A stretch of 64,000 bases of DNA from Limnohabitans sp. TEGF004. GTDB taxonomy: Bacteria > Pseudomonadota > Gammaproteobacteria > Burkholderiales > Burkholderiaceae_C. The position numbers and the translations under genes are program-made. Within the stretch, counting starts at the first letter, position 1, and each line of letters begins with the position of its first letter. The stretch lies in NCBI RefSeq assembly GCF_027924965.1, contig NZ_AP027056.1:1736001-1800000 (forward strand), given 5' to 3'. Shown piece by piece: positions 53,947-63,630 of this stretch. The notes below the pieces were generated by a model that made no database searches, was not told the DNA's origin, and saw only the letters and a program-made list of their open reading frames with translations.

Positions 53947-56900
53947 TTAAAGTGCTTCGGCGTCTTTGTCTTCAAGCAAACGTTCGGCATCTCGACGACC
54001 AAAGAGCCAGAACATAACTGGAGTCAGGAACGTATCCAGCAGCGTGGAGCTGATTAGTCCTGAAAAAATCACAACCGCAACTGGATGTAAGACCTCAGTC
54101 CCTGGGCGCTCTGCTTCGAAAAGCAATGGCGCCAATGCAAAAGCAGTCACTAAAGCGGTCATCAAAACGGGGCTCAATCGTTCAAGCGAACCCCGCAAAA
54201 TCATTTTGTGATCAAAGTATTCACCTTCAAAGCGCATCAAGTTGATGTAGTGACTAACTTTCAAGATGCCGTTTCTGACTGAAATACCAGCTAATGTGAT
54301 GAATCCCACTAAAGCGGCAACAGACAACGGTTGTCCCGACAACCACAACCCGAGAACTGCACCGACTAAGGCCAGCGGTATGTTCACCATGATCAACGCT
54401 GAAAGACGCGTTGACTTGTAGCGGCTGTAAAGGACGACAAACATCAGCACCAGCGACACAATTGAAAGAAGACCAACTAGTCGTGATGCTTCTTCTTGGG
54501 CTTTGAACTGTCCTCCAAGCGTGATGAAATAACCCTCAGGTAGTTTGGTTTCAGCAACCACTGCCCGGATATCCGCAACAATTTCCGATAAAGCCCGGCC
54601 CGATGCGTTTGCGGATAAAACTATGCGGCGTTTTCCATCATCGCGGCTGATTTGATTTGGACCATCTCCATCCTCAATCGTCGCCAACTTTGACAAAGGA
54701 ACTCGACCATTGGGTGTCTCAATCAAGATTTGGCTCAAGCCCTCAACCGAGCGAGCTGACTCGGGTAAGCGCACGACCAGTGCAAAACGCCGACCGCCTT
54801 CCACAATTTGTGTGATTTTTTCGCCTTCCACCAAGCTTTGTAAAGTAGAAAGCACTTGTGGCGCTGGAATTCCATACTGAGCTGCGGCGGCATAGTCAAT
54901 GCGAACCTTGATTTGCGGTGCCAACACTTGCTTTTCAATTTGCAAATCAGCGATACCAGGAATAGTCGCTAACTGTGCACGCAGTGAATCGGCTTGCCCG
55001 CGTAAACCATCCAAGTCATCCCCAAATATTTTGATAGCGATTTGTGATCGCACACCTGACAACATGTGATCGATTCGGTGAGAAATGGGTTGTCCGATTT
55101 CAAGTGCAGCGGGTAAATTCACAAGGCGAGATCGGATATCTGCCTTGATTTCATCCATGCTGCGGTTCAACTCTGCCGTAGGCTTAAGCCCAACGTCCAG
55201 CTCACTCACATGGACGCCTTCTGCATGCTCATCAAGCTCAGCTCGTCCGCTTCGACGACCGACATGGGTGACCTCTGGCACTTGCTTAACTAAGACCTCA
55301 GCTTGTCTGGCTAAGGCCGTTGTTTCAGACAAGGTCACACCGGGATTTAAGCGCAATCCAATCAGCAATGTTCCTTCGCTAAATGGCGGCAAGAAAGTCT
55401 TAGGAAAGAACGGAACTGCCGCAATCGCCGTTAGCACAGCTATACCAGAGGTAATCAATGCAATCTTAGGCTTGTGCAGAATACTTTGAAGACTGTTTGC
55501 GTATCGGGTTTTGAGCCATATTAAAACCTTGGTGTCGCCATGATCCAAGTTCTTCATTGATGGAAGAAGGTAATAACTCAGCACTGGGGTGATGGTCACT
55601 GAAACAAGCAAGGATGCCAAAGTAGAAACGATGAAAGAAATACCCAAGGGAACAAAGAGCTTGCCCTCCAATCCGGGCAATGCAAACAACGGAATAAAAA
55701 CTAGGACGATGATCACCGTGGCGTACAAAATGGCAGATCTAACTTCCATTGAGGCTTTTGCCACAACTTCCAGGGGATTAAGGCGATGCTGCGGATGTTT
55801 TATACGGTCTTCTTTTAACCTTCGCAGAATGTTTTCTACGTCAACAACTGCGTCGTCGACCAAACCTCCAATGGCAATGGCCAACCCACCAAGTGTCATG
55901 GTGTTGATAGACAGACCAAAGTACTTAAATACCAAAGAGGTAATGAAGATTGATACAGGAATCGCTGTCAAAGCGATGATGGTGGGTCGGACCGTGCCCA
56001 AGAAAAAGAACAAAATCACAGCTACAAAAACAGATGCACCAATCAATTTACCTTGCAGCGTATTGATGGACGCTTCGATGAAGCTTGCTTGTCTGAACGT
56101 GACTCGGGGGGCTTCCATGCCAGCTGGCAAGGACGATTTCAAACCCAGCAGGGCATCTTCAATTGCACGGGTTAGAGCAATCGTGTCAGCCGTTGGCTGC
56201 TTTTGGATGCCAAGAATGACTGCAGGTTTTCCCTCAAACCCAGCGTCACCACGCTTTAATGCCGCAGCAAAAGTGATCTCGGCAATTTGACGTAACAGGA
56301 TCGGTTGTCCATTTTTTGAAGTCACTGCCAGATTTTTCAAATCATCTAACCGGGAAGTTCGTCCAAGGTTGCGAATTAGGTATTCCCGACCGTTCAGCTC
56401 TAAAAAACCACCTGATGTGTTAGCGGAAAACCCTTTCAGCGCAGCTTCCATCTGGTCGTGAGAAATCCCCAATTCAGCCATGCGAGCTGTATTAGGTTGC
56501 ACTTGAAACTGACGAACCTCGCCACCAATCGGGATGACTTGCGCGACACCGGAAACTGACAGTAGGCGGGGACGCAAAACCCAGTCTGCATATTCTCGAA
56601 CTGCCATGGCCGAGATCTTCTGCGTATCGACGGGTATAGCGATTTGCATGATCTCACCCATGATGGAGCTAATTGGCCCCATGCGCGGAAGAATGCCTAC
56701 CGGGATGCCGCCCTCCATAGCTGAAAGTCGTTCGGATACTAACTGTCTTGCGCGAAAGATGTCTGTATCCCATCTAAAAGTCACATACAGAAAAGACAAA
56801 CCGGCTGAAGAAATTGATCTGACGGATTCGACGCCAGGCAAGCCGTTCATCGCAGTCTCTAGTGGGAATGTGATGAGTTGCTCCACCTCCTCAGGAGCCA

Positions 56901-57066
56901 TGCCACCTGACTCGGTCATGATGGTCACGGTGGGTTTGTTCAAATCAGGAAAAACATCCACAGGCGTTTTTGTCAACGTGAATGCACCGTAAGTCATCAA
57001 CACGACACTAGCGATGATCACCAGCAATCGATTGGCTAAACTGTTTTCAAGTAACCACTTAAACAT
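53947..57066 (-). CDS. HME-RND heavy-metal efflux pump permease (CzcA/CusA-like)
   Basis: A 1039-residue RND permease of the heavy-metal efflux family with 12 membrane segments and two large periplasmic loops. The TM4 signature reads [20 protein letters not shown] rather than the DFGxxVDGAV of CzcA, so Zn/Co specificity should not be assumed; a related HME subgroup is likely. It is preceded by adaptor, accessory and TolC-type genes with minimal gaps, giving a complete tripartite pump. It exports metal ions from the periplasm or cytoplasm. Confidence 0.9.
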   Translation of the reverse strand: MFKWLLENSLANRLLVIIASVVLMTYGAFTLTKTPVDVFPDLNKPTVTIMTESGGMAPEEVEQLITFPLETAMNGLPGVESVRSISSAGLSFLYVTFRWDTDIFRARQLVSERLSAMEGGIPVGILPRMGPISSIMGEIMQIAIPVDTQKISAMAVREYADWVLRPRLLSVSGVAQVIPIGGEVRQFQVQPNTARMAELGISHDQMEAALKGFSANTSGGFLELNGREYLIRNLGRTSRLDDLKNLAVTSKNGQPILLRQIAEITFAAALKRGDAGFEGKPAVILGIQKQPTADTIALTRAIEDALLGLKSSLPAGMEAPRVTFRQASFIEASINTLQGKLIGASVFVAVILFFFLGTVRPTIIALTAIPVSIFITSLVFKYFGLSINTMTLGGLAIAIGGLVDDAVVDVENILRRLKEDRIKHPQHRLNPLEVVAKASMEVRSAILYATVIIVLVFIPLFALPGLEGKLFVPLGISFIVSTLASLLVSVTITPVLSYYLLPSMKNLDHGDTKVLIWLKTRYANSLQSILHKPKIALITSGIAVLTAIAAVPFFPKTFLPPFSEGTLLIGLRLNPGVTLSETTALARQAEVLVKQVPEVTHVGRRSGRAELDEHAEGVHVSELDVGLKPTAELNRSMDEIKADIRSRLVNLPAALEIGQPISHRIDHMLSGVRSQIAIKIFGDDLDGLRGQADSLRAQLATIPGIADLQIEKQVLAPQIKVRIDYAAAAQYGIPAPQVLSTLQSLVEGEKITQIVEGGRRFALVVRLPESARSVEGLSQILIETPNGRVPLSKLATIEDGDGPNQISRDDGKRRIVLSANASGRALSEIVADIRAVVAETKLPEGYFITLGGQFKAQEEASRLVGLLSIVSLVLMFVVLYSRYKSTRLSALIMVNIPLALVGAVLGLWLSGQPLSVAALVGFITLAGISVRNGILKVSHYINLMRFEGEYFDHKMILRGSLERLSPVLMTALVTAFALAPLLFEAERPGTEVLHPVAVVIFSGLISSTLLDTFLTPVMFWLFGRRDAERLLEDKDAEAL

Positions 57067-57067
57067 A

Positions 57068-58192
57068 TCAGCGCACCTGGTTAATCAATGTTGCACCTTG
57101 TGCCGCGATTAGATCGCCACTTTCAAGACCCGATGTAACTGCAACCCGCGTACCGTCCAAGGGTTCAAAAGTAATCGTGCGAGGCGTGAATCTCTCAGCG
57201 GCTGTTTTGACCCAAACAATAGACTGATTGGCAGGATTCTTCATCAACGCAGACACTGGTACAGCCATCCCTTTCACCTTATCTTTGGTCTGAATCACAA
57301 CTCTTATTGGTTCACCGAGAGCCAAAGCGCTCAGTTCCTCCCCTTGGGCTTTGAAATTCATGGGTAATGCTTGCTCACGTAAGCTACGTGCTGCGCCCAA
57401 AAATTGAAGCGCGATCCGCTGGTTATTTACGGCAACAAACGCTTTATCTACACTGGCGATGAGCGAAGTATCAAAGGCCAAGGCCTCAATTCTCAGACGT
57501 GCTGGGTCCACAATTTCAAATACCAACTCACGCGCATCAATCACTTGTCCTGCCACAGCATTTGATGATGCAATCACTCCAGAAACCGGGGCTGCCAACG
57601 GCTCCCTGTGATTAAGTCCTGTGCTAACAGCTGAGACACGACCCGTTAAACTTTGCAAGTCACTCTCAGCAGCTTCGATGTCTTTGCGTGGAACGGTATC
57701 TGATAACTCCCTCAATCTTGCCAGTCGTTTTTCAGCAAGCGATTTAGCTGCCTTCAGTTCTGCCAGCTGTGCAAACTGATTGGATTGCTCAATAGGTGCC
57801 AGTGAGGAAACTAGATAGGCAAGAACATCACCTTTGCGTACCGCACTACCGAGATTTGGCAAGCCTTTGGGGCCGGCCTCGACTCGGCCAGCATTGATGG
57901 CTTGCACTTTGCCTCCTGCATTGGGGTCCATGCTGACCTTACCGTTGAGTTCTATAGATTTCGGTAAGTCTGCAATTTCAGCTTTGATGGTGCGAATTAC
58001 CAACTGGCGTTGAGCTGACTTCGGCAAGAAGACACTGCCATCAGGCAAACGCTGAGGACCATTCATACTGGGAGTGGCCGATATACCTCCATGGTCATGA
58101 CCTTCTCCAGCCCAAGAATTAGTCGCCGGACACAGAGCAATTACTGCGGCCATCACGACAGTCAATGTTGAAAATTTTGTTTTGAAAGTCAT
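57068..58192 (-). CDS. RND periplasmic adaptor (CzcB/CusB-like)
   Basis: A 374-residue membrane-fusion protein. A signal peptide (1-27) is followed by AGEGHDHGG, then barrel-sandwich and hairpin domains typical of HlyD/CusB adaptors ([20 protein letters not shown]; helical hairpin near 150-185). It bridges the RND permease and the TolC channel. ATG at 58192 was chosen for its GGAGG site and ATGA overlap; a longer frame is unlikely. Confidence 0.9.
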   Translation of the reverse strand: MTFKTKFSTLTVVMAAVIALCPATNSWAGEGHDHGGISATPSMNGPQRLPDGSVFLPKSAQRQLVIRTIKAEIADLPKSIELNGKVSMDPNAGGKVQAINAGRVEAGPKGLPNLGSAVRKGDVLAYLVSSLAPIEQSNQFAQLAELKAAKSLAEKRLARLRELSDTVPRKDIEAAESDLQSLTGRVSAVSTGLNHREPLAAPVSGVIASSNAVAGQVIDARELVFEIVDPARLRIEALAFDTSLIASVDKAFVAVNNQRIALQFLGAARSLREQALPMNFKAQGEELSALALGEPIRVVIQTKDKVKGMAVPVSALMKNPANQSIVWVKTAAERFTPRTITFEPLDGTRVAVTSGLESGDLIAAQGATLINQVR

Positions 58193-58770
58193 GCTGCACC
58201 TCCTGTGCTGTTTGATTGGTGAGTCATCAGGCGCTTGCGAACAAAAAATAGCGCTACCAGCACGGCAGCAGAAAATAAAGCCCAGATGAACCACTTATGC
58301 AACCTATTCTTAGAGTTGCTACCCTGCGCGGACGCATCTGGATGAAAGTCCAACTCTCCTGCCAATAAGTCAACTTCTTCGTCAATCGTGACGGTCGCCG
58401 TCACGCTGATAAGACCGGGTTGCGGCTCAGCTGGCAGCACAACTTCAAATTTATCTTGACCATACTTCTGTGCAAAAAATTTAACGCCTGAAAACTCAAG
58501 CTCAATTAGTGCTTCTTTGACAGGTTCATTGGTTTCAAGCCGATCTAAGTAGAGTGTTATTTGCTTGCCATTCAAAACACCTACCAATTCGAGTGCATCT
58601 GAAACTGCTGCAAAACGTGGCGTGGAGGTAGCTGATGCGTTGGCTTTGACATCTCCATGACCTTCCCCGGCCCAACTCAGACTGGAAAGAGTCAAACTAA
58701 GGATCAGACAAATGTTTCTAAGTCTTGATGAAATATTCATTGAAATTTTTAGTAATGTTGATTGATTCAT
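58189..58770 (-). CDS. periplasmic/membrane accessory protein of HME-RND operon
   Basis: A 193-residue protein with a signal peptide (about 11-34, ending SWA), AGEGHGD at the mature start, a beta-rich domain (about 60-150) and a C-terminal membrane segment at about 161-178. It stands between the TolC-like and adaptor genes, a place occupied in related Czc clusters by small unknown proteins. It may capture metal or stabilise the pump. It overlaps the adaptor start (ATGA). Confidence 0.75.
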   Translation of the reverse strand: MNQSTLLKISMNISSRLRNICLILSLTLSSLSWAGEGHGDVKANASATSTPRFAAVSDALELVGVLNGKQITLYLDRLETNEPVKEALIELEFSGVKFFAQKYGQDKFEVVLPAEPQPGLISVTATVTIDEEVDLLAGELDFHPDASAQGSNSKNRLHKWFIWALFSAAVLVALFFVRKRLMTHQSNSTGGAA

Positions 58771-58778
58771 GACGCACC

Positions 58779-60041
58779 TTATTGAGGTAAGAGTCCAGCT
58801 GCTTGGCGTAGTGCTGAGATGGACGCTGAATATTCGATACGACTGAGGGCTGCTTGACGTCGCGCTTCAACGGCTTCCGCTTCGATGCGCAGACGAGTTG
58901 GCAAGTCGGATTCGCCAAGCTGAAACGATTTATCAAAGAAAGTGCGAGACTCCAAAGCCAATTTGGCTCTGCGCTCTGCTGCTTTGAGCTGGGCTTGCGC
59001 AGCGTTGGCTTTTGCTTGAGCGATGCGCCACATCGACTGTGTACGGTCTCGCTCTAAGCTCAATTGAGCTTGGGCTTGTGTTGCCTCTGCTTGAGCGTTA
59101 GCCACGGTTGCCTCATAGCGAGGACCACTACCAAAAGGAAGTCGAATACCAATCGTGACTTTGGAACTGTAGGGATCTACTAAATTGCCGCGGTCTCTGG
59201 ATTTAGCGATTGTGAATTCAGGGTTCGCTCTTGTCCTTGTAGTGGCCAATGCAACAGTACGCTCAGCAACATCCGAGCGTGCTTGTAATTCCATCAACGC
59301 AGCGTGTACTTGTGGATATTCAGCTGAAGGCGGCAACTCAGGGCTTTCTGACAGATCCAGGATTGAGAAACTTGTTGCCCCAATCGATGATTGGATGATT
59401 TGAGTGGCAAGTTCTAAATTGGCTTGAGCCATGGCATACGCAGATTCAGCCACTGCAGCGGCACCTTCGGCTTGGTGTTGATCCGATTGAGCTAAATCAC
59501 CTGCTTTCACACGTTTTGCGACATCATCAGCCAAGCGTCGCGCATTGGTCAATTGATCCGCAGTGACTTCTTGCTCAATGCGAGCACGGTGTAAATTCCA
59601 CCAATCTTCTCGAATTTTTCCAGCTACACGCAGTTGATTGGCTTTGATTTGATACTCTAAAGCGTTGGCTTGAGCTTCTGCAAGCGCAGAGCTTTTGCTT
59701 CGTTCGCCAGGTAACCACATCGGAACTGCGATTGCGATTTGTTCCTCCCGTGCCCCCAAATTTCTGTTCCACTGATCAGATTTTGAGTTCAGCTCTACCG
59801 CTGCGGGTTCTGGCGTTAATGCTGCCGCCGCTCGCTTTTGAGCTTGCAAGGCTTGCTGCCGTGACTCTAAAGCTTGCGCTTCAGGTTGACGTAACCAAGT
59901 GGCATCAAAAATATCTTTGACGCTTTGAATTTGCCTTGGCTGATTGGTATTTTGCGCAAATACATTAATGACACTGCATACTGAAAAGGCTGCTACTGCA
60001 CACAGCTGCCTTTTGTAATTCCATTTTTCTCTTCGATACAT
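58779..60041 (-). CDS. TolC-family outer-membrane factor (CzcC-like)
   Basis: A 420-residue outer-membrane efflux protein. It has a signal peptide (about 10-30, ending VFA) and two long repeat halves of coiled-coil helices, Ala/Gln/Glu-rich as in OEP proteins. It completes the tripartite metal pump with the downstream adaptor and permease. AGGAG precedes the ATG. It is the first gene of the efflux operon. Confidence 0.88.
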   Translation of the reverse strand: MYRREKWNYKRQLCAVAAFSVCSVINVFAQNTNQPRQIQSVKDIFDATWLRQPEAQALESRQQALQAQKRAAAALTPEPAAVELNSKSDQWNRNLGAREEQIAIAVPMWLPGERSKSSALAEAQANALEYQIKANQLRVAGKIREDWWNLHRARIEQEVTADQLTNARRLADDVAKRVKAGDLAQSDQHQAEGAAAVAESAYAMAQANLELATQIIQSSIGATSFSILDLSESPELPPSAEYPQVHAALMELQARSDVAERTVALATTRTRANPEFTIAKSRDRGNLVDPYSSKVTIGIRLPFGSGPRYEATVANAQAEATQAQAQLSLERDRTQSMWRIAQAKANAAQAQLKAAERRAKLALESRTFFDKSFQLGESDLPTRLRIEAEAVEARRQAALSRIEYSASISALRQAAGLLPQ

Positions 60042-60177
60042 TCGACTCTCCTAGGTCGTTAAAAACCATGACTTGGAGATCGGTAAAGACGCTGCATCGA
60101 CATGCGCAGCCACTTCAGAACTGAGGTTCAGTTCTTATGAAATAGGCTAAAGCGATGGATTGAACAAACCTCACCGA

Positions 60178-60549
60178 TCAGGCGAGGTGGTTCCACTGAG
60201 GTCGTTCTGGTCGTTCGATAGCAGAACGAAAGAAGAGTTCGGTTTGGGTTGCCGTCATGTGCTGAGGCACTTGGGATGAAGGTATTTTAGTTTGAACAAT
60301 CAGTGCTGCACAACAACCGGCGTGGCAACTGGCGCAATCTGTATCAGTACCGTCGAGATTGTTCATCTTTGAGGTGGGCACTTTTGAATCGGACGCGGAG
60401 TCGCCAGACTTGTGCTCATGCTCGTGATGACCGGGATGTTGTGCTTGGGAGCTGGTATTGCTTTCGTGCTGGCAATAACCACTCACTGCAGCCCAAGAGA
60501 GCTGCAGCGGTGTAAATACCAGCAAAAGAATGACTATCCAGCGTTGCAT
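60178..60549 (-). CDS. CzcI-like periplasmic protein
   Basis: A 123-residue exported protein with a signal peptide (about 1-21, ending SWA), a His-rich stretch (HHEHEH near 38-43) and a Cys-rich CASCHAGCCAAL motif at about 72-83. It resembles CzcI-type proteins of Cupriavidus czc clusters, which modulate efflux gene expression. ATG at 60549 gives a natural signal peptide start. It lies 136 bp upstream of the TolC gene, with no gene between. Confidence 0.7.
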   Translation of the reverse strand: MQRWIVILLLVFTPLQLSWAAVSGYCQHESNTSSQAQHPGHHEHEHKSGDSASDSKVPTSKMNNLDGTDTDCASCHAGCCAALIVQTKIPSSQVPQHMTATQTELFFRSAIERPERPQWNHLA

Positions 60550-60610
60550 TGTTTTAGAGTCTATCAGCAAAGAATAAAGTGAAGGTTAGTTACGCCCTGA
60601 ATAAACATGG

Positions 60611-62839
60611 TCACTTTGGGGTTTTCAACAAACGTAAACCGTTGAAGACAACCAACAGACTTGCCCCCATGTCGGCAAACACTGCCATCCACATGGATGC
60701 ATCACCAAAAATTGCCAGAGCCAAAAACACCGCCTTGATGCCTAGAGCCAATGTGATGTTTTGCCAAAGCACGGCATGTGTTTTCTTAGACAAGTGAATG
60801 GTCTCAGGTAAGCGACGTAAGTCATCGTTCATCACAACCACATCAGCCGCTTCCATCGCTGTATGTGTGCCAGCGCCTCCCATCGCAAAACCGATATTGG
60901 CTTTTGCCAAGGCTGGTGCGTCGTTAATTCCGTCACCCGTCATGGCAGTGACGCCAAATCTTTTCTGCAACTCAGCAATCGCTTCTAGTTTGTCTTCTGG
61001 CAAAAGGTTACCTCTGACCTCATCAATTCCTGCTTGGGCTGCCACTGTATGAGCTGTGGCAATGTTGTCACCAGTCAACATCACGGGAGTTACGCCCATC
61101 GCTTTTAACTCAGCCACTGCTTGTGTAGATGACGGTTTAATCGTGTCAGCCACAGCGCACAAAGCCATCACCCGATTGGCATTGGTCAATATGGTGACGG
61201 TTTGTCCTGCTTCTTCATGAATTTTGAGGCGAGCTTCTAGTTCAGCAGAGCATTGGTCGCGCTCTTCAATCCAACGGTGATTGGCTAACGCATAGTTATG
61301 CGTGTCAATCACACCTTGAACACCTCGTCCTACAACGGCTTGGAAATCGCTGACGTCTTGCAGATCTGCTGTGAGACCTTCGGCAATGGCTTTAGACACG
61401 GGATGATCTGAACGAGCAGCAAGACTTTTCGCGATGCATTGAATCATTGCGGGGTCTAGGCTTGTATCGATGGGTTCAAACGCTACCAATTTGGGTTTAC
61501 CTTGTGTGATCGTTCCCGTTTTGTCTAATGCCACCACCTTGATGCTTCGGGCCTCTTCAAGATAAACGCCGCCTTTAATCAAAATGCCACGGCGTGCCGC
61601 TGCTGCCAAACCGCTGACCACAGTGACAGGCGTGGAGATGACCAAGGCACAAGGGCAAGCAATGACCAAAAGTACCAAGGCTTTGTAGAGTGCTTGCATC
61701 CAAGTCCAATCCGTGAGCCAAGGCATCAGCACAGCAACCGCAACAGCTAAAACAAAAACCGCAGGGGTGTAAATGGTCGCAAATTGATCGACGAACCGTT
61801 GAGTTGGCGCACGTGAAGCCTGAGCTTGCTCAACGGCGTGAATGATGCGAGTTAAGGTGCTGTCCGAAGCCAAAGCAGTGACCCGAATTTCTAGCGCACC
61901 CGACTGATTGATGGTGCCTGCATAGACTTCATCACCAGCTGCTTTATCAACAGGAAGACTTTCGCCAGTGACAGGGGCTTGATTGACGGCACTGATGCCC
62001 GACGTGACAACACCATCAAGGGCAATTCGCTCACCTGGACGCACACGCACAGTCGCCCCTACTTCAATGGTTTTGACGGGGCATTGCAGCCATTGACCGT
62101 CAGCTTGGAGAACTTCGGCTTGCTCTGGTGCAAGTGCCAAAAGGCTTTTGATGGCATTACGAGCACGGTCAACTGCGCGGGCCTCAATGGCTTCTGCAAT
62201 CGCATACAGCGCCATCACCATGGCGGCTTCAGGCCATTGCCCAATTAAGAAGGCACCTGTGACAGCCACCGTCATTAGGGCGTTCATGTTCAAGCGTCCC
62301 TGCATCAGAGCCGATACACCTTTGCCGTAAACAGAAAACCCAGCCAAGGCGATTGCACAAGCGGCAAGCGCCATGCCTAGTATCTTTGTTGGCAAGTAAT
62401 CAGGGAGGGCAAATGCCAGGCCCTCAGCGGCCAAAGACAGTGCCAATGCACAAATCAATTTTCCCCATGACGCCCAAAAGCTGTGAGATACAACGTTGCC
62501 ATCATTTGCGTTGTCACTATTTAAAGGCTCTGGCTTAAAGCCTACCTTGCGAATGGCGTTAACCGCTTCTATAACGACCTGTTCATCAGCCGCAATCGTC
62601 AACTCTCGAGCGGTCAGATTGAAACCCAGACTTTGAATACCTTCAACATTTGTCAGCGCATGGCGAATTTCTGATTCCTCTGAGGCGCAGTCCATGTTGG
62701 CAATACGAAACCTCTGTCCATCAAGATTTGAAATAACGTTACTGGTCTGTTCAAAAGTGACAGGCGTGGTGTCGCAAGCAGTCCCGCATCCGCAGGAAGT
62801 TTGAGTTTTAGATGGCTGAACTTGCTCAGTGGCTGACAT
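60611..62839 (-). CDS. Cd/Zn/Pb P1B-type ATPase (CadA/PbrA-like)
   Basis: A 742-residue heavy-metal ATPase. An N-terminal CGCGTAC metal-binding motif (16-22) is followed by an HMA domain with MDCASEE at 49-55. The transmembrane CPC motif is at about 395, the phosphorylation motif DKTGT at about 436 and GDGIND follows. The MDCxSEE type and CPC assign it to the Zn2+/Cd2+/Pb2+ group. A divergent MerR-family regulator and a 19-bp-spacer promoter lie upstream. It exports these ions from the cytoplasm. Confidence 0.93.
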   Translation of the reverse strand: MSATEQVQPSKTQTSCGCGTACDTTPVTFEQTSNVISNLDGQRFRIANMDCASEESEIRHALTNVEGIQSLGFNLTARELTIAADEQVVIEAVNAIRKVGFKPEPLNSDNANDGNVVSHSFWASWGKLICALALSLAAEGLAFALPDYLPTKILGMALAACAIALAGFSVYGKGVSALMQGRLNMNALMTVAVTGAFLIGQWPEAAMVMALYAIAEAIEARAVDRARNAIKSLLALAPEQAEVLQADGQWLQCPVKTIEVGATVRVRPGERIALDGVVTSGISAVNQAPVTGESLPVDKAAGDEVYAGTINQSGALEIRVTALASDSTLTRIIHAVEQAQASRAPTQRFVDQFATIYTPAVFVLAVAVAVLMPWLTDWTWMQALYKALVLLVIACPCALVISTPVTVVSGLAAAARRGILIKGGVYLEEARSIKVVALDKTGTITQGKPKLVAFEPIDTSLDPAMIQCIAKSLAARSDHPVSKAIAEGLTADLQDVSDFQAVVGRGVQGVIDTHNYALANHRWIEERDQCSAELEARLKIHEEAGQTVTILTNANRVMALCAVADTIKPSSTQAVAELKAMGVTPVMLTGDNIATAHTVAAQAGIDEVRGNLLPEDKLEAIAELQKRFGVTAMTGDGINDAPALAKANIGFAMGGAGTHTAMEAADVVVMNDDLRRLPETIHLSKKTHAVLWQNITLALGIKAVFLALAIFGDASMWMAVFADMGASLLVVFNGLRLLKTPK

Positions 62840-62862
62840 GACGATTACTCCTAGTTGCCTAT

Positions 62863-62893
62863 ATTAAAAACCCTATAGCCGCTACAGAGTCAA
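62863..62893 (-). promoter_or_regulatory. MerR-type promoter/operator of the P-type ATPase gene
   Basis: On the - strand TTGACT (62893-62888) and TTTAAT (62868-62863) are separated by 19 bp, the over-long spacer typical of MerR-activated promoters. The imperfect dyad ACTCTGTAG...CTATAGGGT (62870-62890) fills it, matching CadR/PbrR operators. It lies upstream of the ATPase gene and about 45 bp before the regulator gene on the other strand. Confidence 0.8.
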
Positions 62894-62935
62894 CCACTTA
62901 AAATACAAGTCTTCAAATTAGTTGAGAAAACCACG

Positions 62936-63385
62936 ATGAAGATCGGTGAATTAGCCAAAACCACTCATACACAGGTGGAAACGATTCGATATTACGAGCG
63001 CGAAGGGTTGTTGCCTGAGACGGTTCGCACGGAGGGCAACTACCGAATTTATAGCCCTGATCACGCCACACGGGTGTCGTTCATTCGCCACTGTCGAAGC
63101 CTAGATATGACGCTGAACGAAATTCGCACCTTATTGACGTTCAAGGATGCACCACAAGGAGACTGCGCGGGCGTCAATGAATTGGTAGACGCACACATAG
63201 CGCACGTTGCGTCAAGGATTAAAGAACTAAAAGCATTAGAGCGTCAACTAAAAGAGCTGAGACAAACTTGCACAGAATCCAAAGAGACAAATCAATGCGG
63301 CATTCTTGCTGAGCTGTCTGTGCCTCCACGCAAATCTGCTGCTCTCAAAAGCATTGCCGGACATATTTCTGGAACACACGCATAA
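62936..63385 (+). CDS. cadR: Cd(II)/Pb(II)-responsive MerR-family regulator (CadR/PbrR)
   Basis: A 149-residue MerR-family activator. It has the N-terminal HTH (IGELAKTTHTQVETIRYYEREGLL in part), a long dimerisation helix and the metal-binding cysteines Cys77 (GDCAGVN), Cys112 and Cys121 in the CadR/PbrR arrangement. The His-containing C-terminal tail is short. It acts on the divergent P-type ATPase promoter. pbrR is an equally fair name, since Cd and Pb specificity cannot be separated by eye. Confidence 0.88.
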   Translation: MKIGELAKTTHTQVETIRYYEREGLLPETVRTEGNYRIYSPDHATRVSFIRHCRSLDMTLNEIRTLLTFKDAPQGDCAGVNELVDAHIAHVASRIKELKALERQLKELRQTCTESKETNQCGILAELSVPPRKSAALKSIAGHISGTHA

Positions 63386-63412
63386 AACTTGAGAACGACC
63401 CGTTAGTAATTT

Positions 63413-63478
63413 TGGTCAACAGCACTGGACTGGCTGGTCACATTACCGGACTCAGTGGTCAACTTAACTGGAATAAGT
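63413..63478. repeat. three imperfect 21-22 bp repeats, possible IS21-type end
   Basis: TGGTCA recurs at 63413, 63435 and 63456, each followed by a similar ACnnnnACtGGA stretch. Multiple terminal repeats of this kind resemble the ends of IS21-family elements. No transposase is nearby, so this may be a solo end left after deletion. The rest of 63386-63630 holds no gene. Confidence 0.4.
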
Positions 63479-63581
63479 AGCTGCTCATCCCCAAAAAGCT
63501 TATCAGACCAGCTTGCGAAAATAGCTCTAAATTAGCCAAGGCCTGAAATGACAAGGATTAGAGAGCGATGCGGCAAAGAAA

Positions 63582-63611
63582 AAGCCCAATCAGGCATGCC
63601 TGACTGGGCTT
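63582..63611 (-). terminator. intrinsic terminator of hipA-like gene
   Basis: AAGCCCA/TGGGCTT and TCAGGC/GCCTGA arms form a 13-bp stem with one mismatch. On the - strand it is followed by TTTCTTTG. It lies 19 bp after the HipA-like stop codon. The stem would also work weakly on the + strand. Confidence 0.8.
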
Positions 63612-63630
63612 AGAAAAAAGATGAGTTGAT

